Of a stretch of DNA of 32,838 nucleotides, positions 1-8,050 are shown piece after piece. The stretch comes from Salinivirgaceae bacterium. GTDB taxonomy: Bacteria > Bacteroidota > Bacteroidia > Bacteroidales > SZUA-534. The number at the start of each line of letters is the position of its first letter. Position 1 is the first letter of the stretch. The stretch lies in the NCBI GenBank assembly GCA_016342715.1, contig JAEINW010000031.1:1-32838 (forward strand). Reading direction: 5' to 3'. The position numbers were made by a program, and so were the translations under genes. Under the pieces are notes generated by a model. It saw only the letters and a list, made by a program, of their open reading frames with translations. It was not told the origin of the DNA and did no database searches.

Positions 1-197
1 TTTAAAATCCATTTTGTCCTGTTTTAAGTTGACTTATTAACATTTTTTTAGTCAACCTATTTCAGGACTATACACCCTGCCTATCGGCAGACAGGCCTCC
101 TTACTAAGGAGGGCTGGGGAGGATATTATTTTACAAATACAAACTGTGAAAAATAAAGTCGTAAAGTGAAACTAAGCACCCATAACAATCAAAAAAA

Positions 198-242
198 TAG
201 CCTGTAAGGCTAGCATATTTCAACTTGGGGCAACGCCCCAAG
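198..242. repeat. Tandem-hairpin repeat, left copy
   Basis: Two adjacent hairpins: TAGCC-TGTAA-GGCTA at 198-212 and CTTGGGGC-AAC-GCCCCAAG at 224-242. The same two-hairpin order, with different stem sequences that still pair, occurs at 32709-32753 at the other end of the window. Both copies are followed by a CGTYGCAAGCAG-like segment and then by a shared 34-bp sequence, so this is one dispersed repeat family. Confidence 0.75.
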
Positions 243-379
243 CACAACCAACCGTAAAAACCGTCGCAAGCAGCCAGGTTCAATTAGTAGCAAAAATCAG
301 CATGCGACGAAACAAACGAGTTACGTTTTATTGCTTTAAATCAGTGAGACTATATTTTTTTGAATTGAAAACGAATAAA

Positions 380-413
380 ACCCAAATTGAGCGATTCTCG
401 CTCACGATTTAGT
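380..413. repeat. 34-bp repeat with GAGCGA hairpin, left copy
   Basis: This 34-bp segment begins ACCCAAATTGAGCG and ends CACGATTTAGT. It is repeated exactly at 32805-32838, where the window ends. It contains the perfect hairpin GAGCGA-TTC-TCGCTC at 389-403. It belongs to the same composite repeat as the paired hairpins at 198-242, with about 140 bp between the two parts here against about 50 bp in the right copy. Confidence 0.85.
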
Positions 414-942
414 TCTTGTAAGTATTTCACTGCACTTTGTTTGTGAAACACTACAATCTCTACATCGGGGTTAACTCTAAGTAAAGCGCTTGTTCGCTAT
501 GCTCCAATCGCTCAACTTAGATAAAAAACAAAAAGTCGAACTAATACCGAAAACAAAGCGTATCTAAATATTGGATCTTGCTCCCGCATTGCAGCGAGGT
601 TGTTTAAATTCTAAACTATATTATTTATGACTGACCTTTTCAAAATTTTTAGCTTACTCCACAACTTTTCAATATGATCCCAATTTAGAATATGTGAATG
701 AGCTGTTAAAGCAAATTTATTTCTTGTTCTTTATAAGGTTTTGAGGCAACTCGTTTTTTGAATACAAAATGCAATTTTTAATTGCTGATTTTTATTTTAG
801 CTAAAATATTAAATTGCATATTACAGTTGAATTTGTAGTTTTGACCTGTAATTACTTATTGAATGAAACCCTCATGCACGTTCGTTCACAACTTAGCGAA
901 CCTTGCTTGCAAGCTCATGAGCAATTGCTAATAACAAAGTGT

Positions 943-964
943 TCTCATGAGCTTTAGCGAGTAA
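943..964. repeat. Diverged copy of 22-bp TCTCATGAGC repeat
   Basis: This segment begins TCTCATGAGC and ends AGCGAGTAA. It differs at about two positions from the two tandem copies at 20442-20463 and 20468-20489. Another CTCATGAGC lies close by at about 914-922. Confidence 0.6.
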
Positions 965-1062
965 AAGGAGACGGTAATAACATGGGGTTGCACGATTTTT
1001 AAAGAGTAAAGTAAATTATTAGGTTTTTATTTGATTGAAAAACAAACATTTAACTAAATTGC

Positions 1063-1986
1063 ATGCAAGTGAAAACATTACAAGAAATATTTGCCCTAGA
1101 AGAATTTGATAATCTTGAATGGGTTTCGAAGCAAGTGGTTGAGGGATTTATTACCGGAATGCATAAAAGCCCCTATCATGGTTTTTCGGTGGAGTTTGCT
1201 GAACATCGCTTATATAATTCGGGAGAATCGACCAAGCATATTGATTGGAAACTGTATGCCCGTACAGATAAACTTTTTATAAAACGCTACGAAGAAGAAA
1301 CTAACTTGCGATGCATGCTTCTTTTGGATACTTCATCTTCGATGTTATTTCCATTTGATGAGGCTAAAGAAAATAAATTAAGTTATTCTGTATATTCCGC
1401 AGCAGCTTTAATTTATTTGCTTAGAAAACAACGCGATGCGGTGGGTCTTACTTTGTTTTCAAATACTATAGAATTCAAGTCACAAATAAAACTTTCTGAG
1501 TCGCATGGTAAAATGCTTTATGCAGAATTAAACCGATGTTTGAATCGTGATAAAGAGCATTTTAATAAGACAACAAATATTGCAGAAACACTGCATTTAA
1601 TTGCCGAGAATGTTCATAAACGCTCGTTAATTGTCCTTTTTACCGATATGTTTTCAACGAGTACGACCGATCTTTTCTCAGCCATAGAGCATTTAAAATA
1701 TAACAAACATGAGGTAATAATTTTTCATGTTACCGATAGTGAAAAAGAGCATTTATTAGACTACCCCAATAGACCTACAAAATTTGTTGATTTGGAAACT
1801 GGTGAAGTAATAAAACTCAATCCGAATGACATTCGAAAAGACTATAAAAAGAACTTAAAAGCACAATTAAGTGAAATAAAACTTAAATGTGCTCAATATA
1901 AAATTGAGTTAATAAATGCTGATATTTCCTTTGATTTTAGGGAAGTGCTTATTCCTTTTTTAGTTAAGAGGAAAACGATGCGCTAG
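1063..1986 (+). CDS. DUF58 (vWA-like) domain protein
   Basis: A 307-residue cytosolic protein of the DUF58 family, whose members carry a von Willebrand A-like fold and usually act with MoxR AAA+ ATPases. The N-terminal half has the family signature around residues 38-75 (GFSVEFAEHR, HIDWKLYART, FIKRYEEE). A metal-site motif DTSSSM starting at D89 matches the DxSxS of vWA domains. The length is normal for the family. In many Bacteroidota the gene follows moxR and precedes batA/batB-type genes. Here the upstream kilobase is repeat sequence and the downstream gene is unrelated, so it looks detached from its usual cluster, unless moxR lies left of position 1. There is no clear signal peptide or membrane segment. 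Family assignment is solid; the cellular role is unknown. Confidence 0.88.
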   Translation: MQVKTLQEIFALEEFDNLEWVSKQVVEGFITGMHKSPYHGFSVEFAEHRLYNSGESTKHIDWKLYARTDKLFIKRYEEETNLRCMLLLDTSSSMLFPFDEAKENKLSYSVYSAAALIYLLRKQRDAVGLTLFSNTIEFKSQIKLSESHGKMLYAELNRCLNRDKEHFNKTTNIAETLHLIAENVHKRSLIVLFTDMFSTSTTDLFSAIEHLKYNKHEVIIFHVTDSEKEHLLDYPNRPTKFVDLETGEVIKLNPNDIRKDYKKNLKAQLSEIKLKCAQYKIELINADISFDFREVLIPFLVKRKTMR

Positions 1987-2061
1987 TTTAGTTCAATAAT
2001 TTTCTGGTTGATTACTTACTTTAAAATTCGTAATTTGTATCTGTTATGTAAAATTTAAGCT

Positions 2062-3192
2062 ATGGGAAAAAAAGTTGTAGTTCTTGGTGGAGGTTTGGTA
2101 GGTAGTACAATTGCTATGGAATTAAGCAAACAATACGAGGTAGTTGTTGCCGATATAAATGATAAAACGTTATCGAAGCTTAAAAGAGGTTTTGGGGTTG
2201 AATGTATCCAAACAGATATTACCGAGAGAAAAAAACTGGAATCAATAATCGAAGATGCCGATTTAGTAATTGGTGCCATTCCTGGTAAACTGGGATATGA
2301 TGTTATTAAACGGGTTATTGAGGCCGGGAAAAATATGGTAGATATTTCGTTTCTTCCTGAAGACCCACTCGACTTAGATGATAGAGCCAAACATAAAAAT
2401 GTTACGGTGGTTATTGATGCAGGAATAGCTCCTGGTGTGAGTAATATGATTGTTGGCTACCATAATTCAGGAATGAAAATTGACCGATATGAATGTATGG
2501 TTGGTGGTCTCCCATTTGAAAGAGAATGGCCTTGGGAGTATAAGGCTGTGTTTTCACCCTCTGATGTAATAGAGGAGTATGTGCGACCTGCTCGCTATGT
2601 TGAAAATGGAAAACAAATTACGAAAGAAGCTTTCAGCGATCCGGAACTGGTATATTTTAAAAGGATTGGCACTTTGGAAGCTTGGAATTCTGATGGTTTA
2701 CGGACACTTCTTAAAACCATGAAAGTTCCAAATATGGTTGAAAAAACATTAAGGTATCCTGGAACTATTGAATACCTAAAAGTATTACGAGAAAGTGGTT
2801 TTTTTTCGCATCAAGAAATTGATGTTAATGGGATTAAAATAAAGCCCATTGATGTTACCACTCAATTATTAATGCCAAAATGGGAATTAAAAAAAGGAGA
2901 GGAAGATTTTACAATTTTGAAAGCAAAAGTTTTGGGTTATGCTGGGAAAGAGCCTGTAGGATATGAGTATGTTTTATTTGATAAATATGATTCAAAGACA
3001 GGAATTCACTCTATGTCAAGAACCACAGGATATACTTGTACTGCAGTTGCAGGATTAATATTGGACGGTGACTTTAATAAGACAGGAATAATAACTCCTG
3101 AAGAATTGGCGGCAACCGATGGATTATTTCCAAAAATTATTAATTATCTTGAAGATAGAGGTGTGGATGTGAATGTTTCAAGACTTTATTAA
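2062..3192 (+). CDS. Saccharopine dehydrogenase-family oxidoreductase
   Basis: A 376-residue NAD(P)-dependent oxidoreductase. Residues 5-14 (VVVLGGGLVG) form the Rossmann dinucleotide loop, with an acidic residue at the end of the second strand (VVVADIND). The segment DAGIAPGVSNM and the following C-terminal domain match the saccharopine dehydrogenase/lysine dehydrogenase superfamily. The likely chemistry is reversible oxidation of an amino acid-type C-N bond, for example lysine dehydrogenase or saccharopine reductase activity, but the substrate cannot be read from the sequence. It stands alone on the plus strand and its stop overlaps by 4 bp the stop of the convergent TPR-SpoIIE gene, so the two 3' ends interlock. 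The ATG is followed at once by the Rossmann strand, which supports this start. Confidence 0.85.
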   Translation: MGKKVVVLGGGLVGSTIAMELSKQYEVVVADINDKTLSKLKRGFGVECIQTDITERKKLESIIEDADLVIGAIPGKLGYDVIKRVIEAGKNMVDISFLPEDPLDLDDRAKHKNVTVVIDAGIAPGVSNMIVGYHNSGMKIDRYECMVGGLPFEREWPWEYKAVFSPSDVIEEYVRPARYVENGKQITKEAFSDPELVYFKRIGTLEAWNSDGLRTLLKTMKVPNMVEKTLRYPGTIEYLKVLRESGFFSHQEIDVNGIKIKPIDVTTQLLMPKWELKKGEEDFTILKAKVLGYAGKEPVGYEYVLFDKYDSKTGIHSMSRTTGYTCTAVAGLILDGDFNKTGIITPEELAATDGLFPKIINYLEDRGVDVNVSRLY

Positions 3193-5492
3193 AATTTAAA
3201 ACCAAAAACCATCATATCATCGGTTTGTTCGTTTTTCGATTTCCAGTTGAAAAAGAAAAATTTAAGTTTGTCTGCTTGAGTTTGCATAGAGTCATTTGTA
3301 ATTTCAAGCAACAAATCTTTGAATTTTTTCCGTGTAATTTTTTGGTAATTGTTCCCCCCAAATTGATCATAGAATCCATCGGATGATAAATAAAACTGGT
3401 CGCCATTTTCAAAATTAATTTCATGAATTGTATAAGGATATTCATTTCTGCTGATTGAAATGGGCATTTTATCACCTTTAATTTCTGTTAATTCATTATT
3501 GCGAATTTTGTAAATAGGATTATAAGCTCCAGCATATTCAATATGTTTTAATTCTTTATTAATAACACATAATGAAATATCCATTCCATCGGTATTTCCA
3601 TTCATGCTGTTTTGGTGCAAGGCTTTTTTTATCTCATTTCTGAGTTCATTTAATACCTCATTGGCATGTAAGGTGCATTTATCTTTTACAATATCATTTA
3701 AAAGTGCATTGCCAAGTGTGCTCATAAATGCTCCAGGAACCCCATGTCCGGTGCAATCGGCAACAGCAACATATAATTTATTGTTTGCAAATTTATGCCA
3801 ATGAAAATCGCCACTTACTATATTTTGCGGGTTCGAAATTAGAAAATAATCTGCAAAATATCCATCTAATGAATTAAGGGGTGTAAATAAAGCGTTTTGC
3901 ACTCTGCGAGCGTAGGTTATACTATCGGTGAATTGTTTGTTTTTTATTTGAATTTCATTGCGCTGCTTTTCGAGTAGTTTTTTTGCGTTTCGGCTAAACC
4001 TTAATGCGCGATAAATTACTAGTATTAAAATAAGAAACAATAGAACAACTATAATGGCTGAAATGCTAATTAGACGTTGCTTTTTAACGCGTTCTATGTT
4101 TATAATATTTTCTTTTTCAAGTAATTGTATTTTGATTTTGTGTTCGTAGAGTTTAAGCTTCGATTGCATTTCGTTTAATTGGGTTCGGCTTTCTTCGGTT
4201 ATTAATGAATCTTTAATAAGCTGATATTTTCTATTTACATCTAGTGCTTTTTTATAATTCCCAAGTTGTTCTTCTACTTCAATTAATTTTTCATAGATGT
4301 TTTTTTGAGCATGAATGTAATTTCCATCAATTGCCATTTTTAGTGCTCGCTCATATGATTTTTTCGCTAAGCTTATTTTTTTCATTTTAAACTCAATGCC
4401 AGCAATATTTGTCAGTGAATTTATTATACCCTCACTATTATCAATTTGTTTTTGAAGTTTTAATGATTCTTCGGCATAGCTAATGGCTTTGTCTAAATCG
4501 CCCAAACCTTCGTTTGATAAACTTAAGTTGCCTGAAACCACGGCTATTGCATAGGTAAAGTTAATTTCTTTATAAATGTTGTATGCTTTTTTGAAATAAA
4601 GGGTGGCCATTTTGTATTCTTCTAATTCATTATACACACTTCCAATATTATTGAATAGACCTGCAAGTTTTTTTGTATCGCCTAAGGCCTGAACAATATC
4701 AGAAGCTTTAACAAAGTATTGAATGGCTTTTTCGTAATCATCATTGTAATAATATATAGCTCCTAAGGTTAAGTATGAGTCTGACATTCCTAGTGAGTCA
4801 TTCTTTATTCGAAATATGTTTATTCCTTTTTCAGCGTAATTTACGGCTTTAATGTATTTGCCAAGTCTTCTGTAATTGGCTGATATATTAATGTAATTGT
4901 TTGCTAAAACAATAGAATCGTTTAAAATGCTGTCGAGCGTGCTTTTTTTATGTAAAAAGTAATTTGCAGAATCATAGGCAGAGGTTAAAAAATAAGCTTT
5001 TGCAAGCTTTGTATACGATGTTTTTAAATAGTCTTGATTATTAATTTTCAATGCTATTTTAAGTAATTGTTGCGCTTCTTTTTTTGCAGATTCATAATCG
5101 TCAACTTTAAGACTTATTTTGCATTTTTTTAATTTTGCGCTATAAATTTTGTCGAAATCCTTAGTTTTTATATATGCATTTTCAGCAGCTTTAAAATTAT
5201 ATAAAGCGCTATCAAATTCTTGCAGATTAATTAATATTTCACCCTTTTGATAATAAATGTCACCAATTAATATATTATCATTGAGTTTTTCAATATGCTT
5301 TAAAGCTTGATAATTGTAGGAATTTGCCAGAGCAATACTATCAGATAAGTACATGCTTGACAATTGTAGATATGCAGAAACTTTGACATCTGTTTTTTTT
5401 GAGTTTGATAATGAAATTAAACTATCAATATTTTGCCCATATGAATGTAAATGAAGATAGACTAAAATAGAAATGAAGAGTAATTTTTTCAC
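3189..5492 (-). CDS. TPR-repeat SpoIIE/PP2C-type serine phosphatase, membrane-anchored
   Basis: A 767-residue signalling protein. Residues 1-19 look like a signal peptide. Residues about 25-430 are tetratricopeptide-like helical repeats, clearest at 195-380, predicted to sit in the periplasm. A coiled-coil stretch (about 435-470) leads to one membrane helix (about 473-495), then a short coiled linker and a cytosolic SpoIIE/PP2C-type phosphatase domain (about 525-767). Metal-ligand motifs are present: GDFHWH (D562), ADCTGHGVPGAFMS (D579), SSDGFYDQFGG (D705) and QTDDMMVFGF near the C-terminus. Such proteins in Bacteroidota dephosphorylate partner proteins, often anti-sigma antagonists, but no partner kinase or STAS protein is adjacent. 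It is convergent with the oxidoreductase gene (4-bp overlap), and the tdk gene lies upstream on the same strand with a 51-bp gap. Confidence 0.88.
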   Translation of the reverse strand: MKKLLFISILVYLHLHSYGQNIDSLISLSNSKKTDVKVSAYLQLSSMYLSDSIALANSYNYQALKHIEKLNDNILIGDIYYQKGEILINLQEFDSALYNFKAAENAYIKTKDFDKIYSAKLKKCKISLKVDDYESAKKEAQQLLKIALKINNQDYLKTSYTKLAKAYFLTSAYDSANYFLHKKSTLDSILNDSIVLANNYINISANYRRLGKYIKAVNYAEKGINIFRIKNDSLGMSDSYLTLGAIYYYNDDYEKAIQYFVKASDIVQALGDTKKLAGLFNNIGSVYNELEEYKMATLYFKKAYNIYKEINFTYAIAVVSGNLSLSNEGLGDLDKAISYAEESLKLQKQIDNSEGIINSLTNIAGIEFKMKKISLAKKSYERALKMAIDGNYIHAQKNIYEKLIEVEEQLGNYKKALDVNRKYQLIKDSLITEESRTQLNEMQSKLKLYEHKIKIQLLEKENIINIERVKKQRLISISAIIVVLLFLILILVIYRALRFSRNAKKLLEKQRNEIQIKNKQFTDSITYARRVQNALFTPLNSLDGYFADYFLISNPQNIVSGDFHWHKFANNKLYVAVADCTGHGVPGAFMSTLGNALLNDIVKDKCTLHANEVLNELRNEIKKALHQNSMNGNTDGMDISLCVINKELKHIEYAGAYNPIYKIRNNELTEIKGDKMPISISRNEYPYTIHEINFENGDQFYLSSDGFYDQFGGNNYQKITRKKFKDLLLEITNDSMQTQADKLKFFFFNWKSKNEQTDDMMVFGFKF

Positions 5493-5543
5493 GATTATTT
5501 GTTTTTGTAATCATGAAAATACAAAAAATAAATGAATTATTAT

Positions 5544-6131
5544 TTATTTGATATTATGCTCCATTTCTTTTGTAAAACAGTCACGGCAAAGTGGCTCATA
5601 CGAGTCTGTTTCGCCCAAAAGAACCAATTGATTGGTTTCTGTAAGGCGATGCGAATAATGTGCTAAATCGCCACATTTTACACAAATGGCATGCACTTTT
5701 GTAACGTATTCAGCGGTAGCTAGCAATTTTGGAATGGGTCCAAAGGGTTTTCCTGAAAAATCCATATCTAAACCCGCAACAATTACACGAATACCTCTGT
5801 TTGCAAGAGCATTGCATACTTCAACCAATCCATCGTCAAAAAATTGAGCTTCATCAATTCCCACTACTTCTATATCGTTTGCTAACAAAAGAATATTTCT
5901 GGGACTGTCAACGGGTGTAGAAAGGATGGCATTCTCGTTATGAGACACTACCTCGACTTCAGAATAGCGCGTGTCAATTTTGGGTTTGAATATTTCAATT
6001 TTTTGTTTGGCAATTTGTGCACGCTTCATTCTTCGAATTAACTCTTCGGTTTTGCCCGAAAACATTGATCCACAAACGACTTCGATCCATCCTCGTTTAA
6101 TTTCTTTGCTGTTGCCTTTTTCTAAAAACAT
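5544..6131 (-). CDS. tdk: Thymidine kinase
   Basis: A 195-residue type II thymidine kinase, which phosphorylates thymidine to dTMP with ATP in the pyrimidine salvage pathway. It has the Walker A loop GSMFSGKT at residues 21-28, the Walker B-like segment GIDEAQFF (D93, E94) with the catalytic glutamate, and a zinc site made of C150-x2-C153 and C182-x2-C185. The lasso/substrate region around 160-180 is present. Length is typical. The gene diverges from the acidic hypothetical gene at 6256, sharing a 124-bp intergenic region. I recall tdk, this hypothetical and rsmI being neighbours in other Bacteroidales, which supports ordinary core-genome context. Confidence 0.96.
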   Translation of the reverse strand: MFLEKGNSKEIKRGWIEVVCGSMFSGKTEELIRRMKRAQIAKQKIEIFKPKIDTRYSEVEVVSHNENAILSTPVDSPRNILLLANDIEVVGIDEAQFFDDGLVEVCNALANRGIRVIVAGLDMDFSGKPFGPIPKLLATAEYVTKVHAICVKCGDLAHYSHRLTETNQLVLLGETDSYEPLCRDCFTKEMEHNIK

Positions 6132-6225
6132 AGTTGCTAAATTACCAAAGGATATTAATAAACCGAATTATTATTTTAAAAAAATATAATGAAAACATTA
6201 TCATGGACGTTTAAATCACAATGAT

Positions 6226-6233
6226 TACTTTTG
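6226..6233 (+). promoter_or_regulatory. Candidate -7 box for the acidic hypothetical-rsmI pair
   Basis: TACTTTTG matches the Bacteroidota TANNTTTG -7 consensus exactly, 22 bp upstream of the ATG at 6256. No convincing TTTG -33 box is found at the usual spacing, so the call rests on one box and its position. Confidence 0.45.
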
Positions 6234-6255
6234 CAAAGAAAAAATAACCCTTGGT

Positions 6256-7263
6256 ATGAATAGAAATAATTTGATTAAAATCATTAACAAAGAATTAACA
6301 ATCTTGACCGATTTGGTGGATGGCTTTACAAATGTGGCTGATATTCATCCATTTGAAATAGATTTGGCTTTATCAAAAGTTAAGGATATATATGGCGAGC
6401 TTTTGCTATTAAAAGATGATAGCGTTGAAATAAATATTGATTTAAAAAATCCAAATGCATTTCTTGCTGACAAAACAAGGGTGACATTGAATGCTCCGGT
6501 GCCTACCAAAAAGGAAGTGCGAGAGGAAGAGCCGCTTCCAAATGAGGATGATCGCATTAAAGAGGAAGAATCCGTCGCCCATAAAAGCGAATTTGTAGAC
6601 GAAGAAAGAGGCGTTTTCAAGGAAAATGAATCGAATCAAATAGCTGATGAGCTAGCTGAACCTGTTGAGGTAACAGATAAAGAGATATTGAGTGTACCAG
6701 AGGACAACCAAACTCAAGAAGTTTCAGTAAGTAGCGATGCAAAAGAATCTGTTGATTTAGTAACTGAAGAAGATTCTCAAAAGATTGAACTGGAAAAAAT
6801 ACCTGAGGATACAGAGCCTGCAAAACAAGAAGAACTAATATTGGAAGCAAAAGCCCTGGTTGAGGAAGAACTGCCTCAGGAAAGTGAAATGAATATTGCA
6901 TCGGATAAGAAACTTAATGAAAGCAACTCAGAAATTGTTGCAGATAAATTTCAAAAACAAATGCCCTCGCTGAATGATATGTTGGCTGGAATTAAAAGCC
7001 GCAAAGATTTGGCATCAAGTATTAAAGATAAACCTATTGAAAACTTAAAAAAAGAAATAAAAATTAACGATAGAATTTGGTATGTTAATGAACTGTTTAA
7101 TAAAAACAATTCGCTTTATGAATCAACAATAAACGAGTTAAATAATGCATCAAATTTAGATGCCGCTTTATCGTATTTATTTAAAAACTTTAACTGGGAT
7201 CAAAATAAAAAGAGCACCATTAGTTTTTTGGAGTTAATTTTTAGACGATTTGCAGATAACTAG
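6256..7263 (+). CDS. Conserved hypothetical acidic protein, upstream of rsmI
   Basis: A 335-residue protein of unknown function. Residues 1-60 are a predicted helical N-terminal segment. Residues about 70-235 are a low-complexity, strongly acidic (Glu/Asp-rich) linker that is probably disordered. Residues about 265-335 form a compact conserved-looking C-terminal domain with INDRIWYVNELF, a run of helices and the ending FNWDQNKKSTISFLELIFRR. There is no signal peptide or membrane helix. From memory, proteins with a very similar C-terminal block lie beside tdk and rsmI in other Bacteroidales, so it is likely a genuine, fast-evolving core gene. The stop is 7 bp before the rsmI ATG, so the two are probably co-transcribed. 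I do not assign a function. Confidence 0.8.
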   Translation: MNRNNLIKIINKELTILTDLVDGFTNVADIHPFEIDLALSKVKDIYGELLLLKDDSVEINIDLKNPNAFLADKTRVTLNAPVPTKKEVREEEPLPNEDDRIKEEESVAHKSEFVDEERGVFKENESNQIADELAEPVEVTDKEILSVPEDNQTQEVSVSSDAKESVDLVTEEDSQKIELEKIPEDTEPAKQEELILEAKALVEEELPQESEMNIASDKKLNESNSEIVADKFQKQMPSLNDMLAGIKSRKDLASSIKDKPIENLKKEIKINDRIWYVNELFNKNNSLYESTINELNNASNLDAALSYLFKNFNWDQNKKSTISFLELIFRRFADN

Positions 7264-7270
7264 TAATATT

Positions 7271-7960
7271 ATGGCAAAATTAGTACTTGTTCCTACACCC
7301 ATTGGGAATCTTGAAGATATCACTTTACGAGCAATTAAAGTGCTTACAGCGGCCGATTTTATTTTAGCTGAAGACACCCGAACAACTGGCAATTTGTTAA
7401 AGCATCTGAATATACAAAACAAACTTTTTGCGTATCATAAATTTAATGAACATAAACAGGTAGAATCGTTAATATCGAGAATTAAAGACGCAACTATGGT
7501 TGCTCTTGCCAGTGATGCCGGAACTCCGGGTATTTCTGATCCCGGTTATTTGCTGGTTAAACATTGTATTGATAATGATATTGAAGTGGAATGTTTGCCT
7601 GGTGCCACGGCATTAATTCCTGCGCTTGTAAATTCTGGATTGCCAAATGACCGCTTTGTGTTTGAAGGTTTTTTACCGCAAAAAAAAGGCCGGGTAAAAC
7701 GTATCGAGGCGCTCATTGAAGAACCTCGCACCCTTGTTTTTTATGAATCACCACATCGTTTAATTAAAACCTTAACGCAATTAAAAGAGATGTTCAATGA
7801 AGATCGTTTGGTTTGTGTGTCACGCGAATTATCAAAACTTTATGAAGAAAACTTTCGGGGAACTTTTTCCGAAGCCATTGCTCATTTTTCAGCGAAAATC
7901 ATCAAAGGGGAAATTGTATTGGTAGTACAAGGGTTAAAAAACAGAAAAGAAAAGGATTAA
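7271..7960 (+). CDS. rsmI: 16S rRNA (cytidine(1402)-2'-O)-methyltransferase
   Basis: A 229-residue SAM-dependent methyltransferase of the tetrapyrrole-methylase fold that 2'-O-methylates C1402 in the ribosomal P site. Family motifs are plain: LVPTPIGNLEDITLRA near the start, AEDTRTTGNLLKHL (residues 33-46), SDAGTPGISDPG (81-92), the GFLPQKKGR segment and the PHRL helix. I start it at the ATG at 7271, giving MAKLVLVPTP, the standard RsmI N-terminus. An in-frame TTG at 7250 would overlap the previous gene and add seven non-conserved residues. It lies 7 bp behind the acidic hypothetical gene, suggesting one transcript. Confidence 0.95.
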   Translation: MAKLVLVPTPIGNLEDITLRAIKVLTAADFILAEDTRTTGNLLKHLNIQNKLFAYHKFNEHKQVESLISRIKDATMVALASDAGTPGISDPGYLLVKHCIDNDIEVECLPGATALIPALVNSGLPNDRFVFEGFLPQKKGRVKRIEALIEEPRTLVFYESPHRLIKTLTQLKEMFNEDRLVCVSRELSKLYEENFRGTFSEAIAHFSAKIIKGEIVLVVQGLKNRKEKD

Positions 7961-7977
7961 AAATTTCATAAAAAATG

Positions 7978-7985
7978 TATATTTG
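7978..7985 (+). promoter_or_regulatory. Candidate -7 box for the response-regulator gene
   Basis: TATATTTG fits TANNTTTG exactly and lies 65 bp upstream of the ATG at 8051, just past the rsmI stop. No good -33 box is seen. Confidence 0.4.
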
Positions 7986-8050
7986 AGCCTTAACCAGTAA
8001 TTTAACTTGCTGTTAATTCCATCATTGGGTGTTTTGTAAATCATAGGGGT

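Larger units (their letters stand above)
1..1062. other. Gene-free region of degenerate hairpin repeats
   Basis: I see no credible gene here. The stretch holds several small inverted repeats: GTTGACT/AGTCAAC at 28-57, CCTGCC/GGCAG at 76-95, CCTCCTTA/TAAGGAGG at 96-112, paired hairpins at 198-242, GAGCGA/TCGCTC at 389-403, CTAAGTAAAGCG/CGCTCAACTTAG at 477-520, and a TCTCATGAGC-type unit at 943-964. Several recur near 18.6 kb, 20.2-20.6 kb and 32.5-32.8 kb. It reads as an accumulation site for non-autonomous repeats upstream of the DUF58 gene. The promoter of that gene must lie in the last part, but I could not place it. Confidence 0.7.

Noticed and set aside
2055-2390. 111-residue antisense ORF over the oxidoreductase gene
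   Set aside because: It lies wholly opposite a well-recognised gene, is Ser/Thr-rich low-complexity sequence and has no recognisable domain.
6345-6901. Three antisense ORFs over the acidic hypothetical gene
   Set aside because: They arise from the GAA/GAG-rich coding strand, which lacks stops when read in reverse. There are no domain features.
7250-7270. Upstream TTG start for rsmI giving seven extra residues
   Set aside because: It overlaps the previous gene, and MAKLVLVPTPIGNLED from the ATG at 7271 is the usual RsmI N-terminus.
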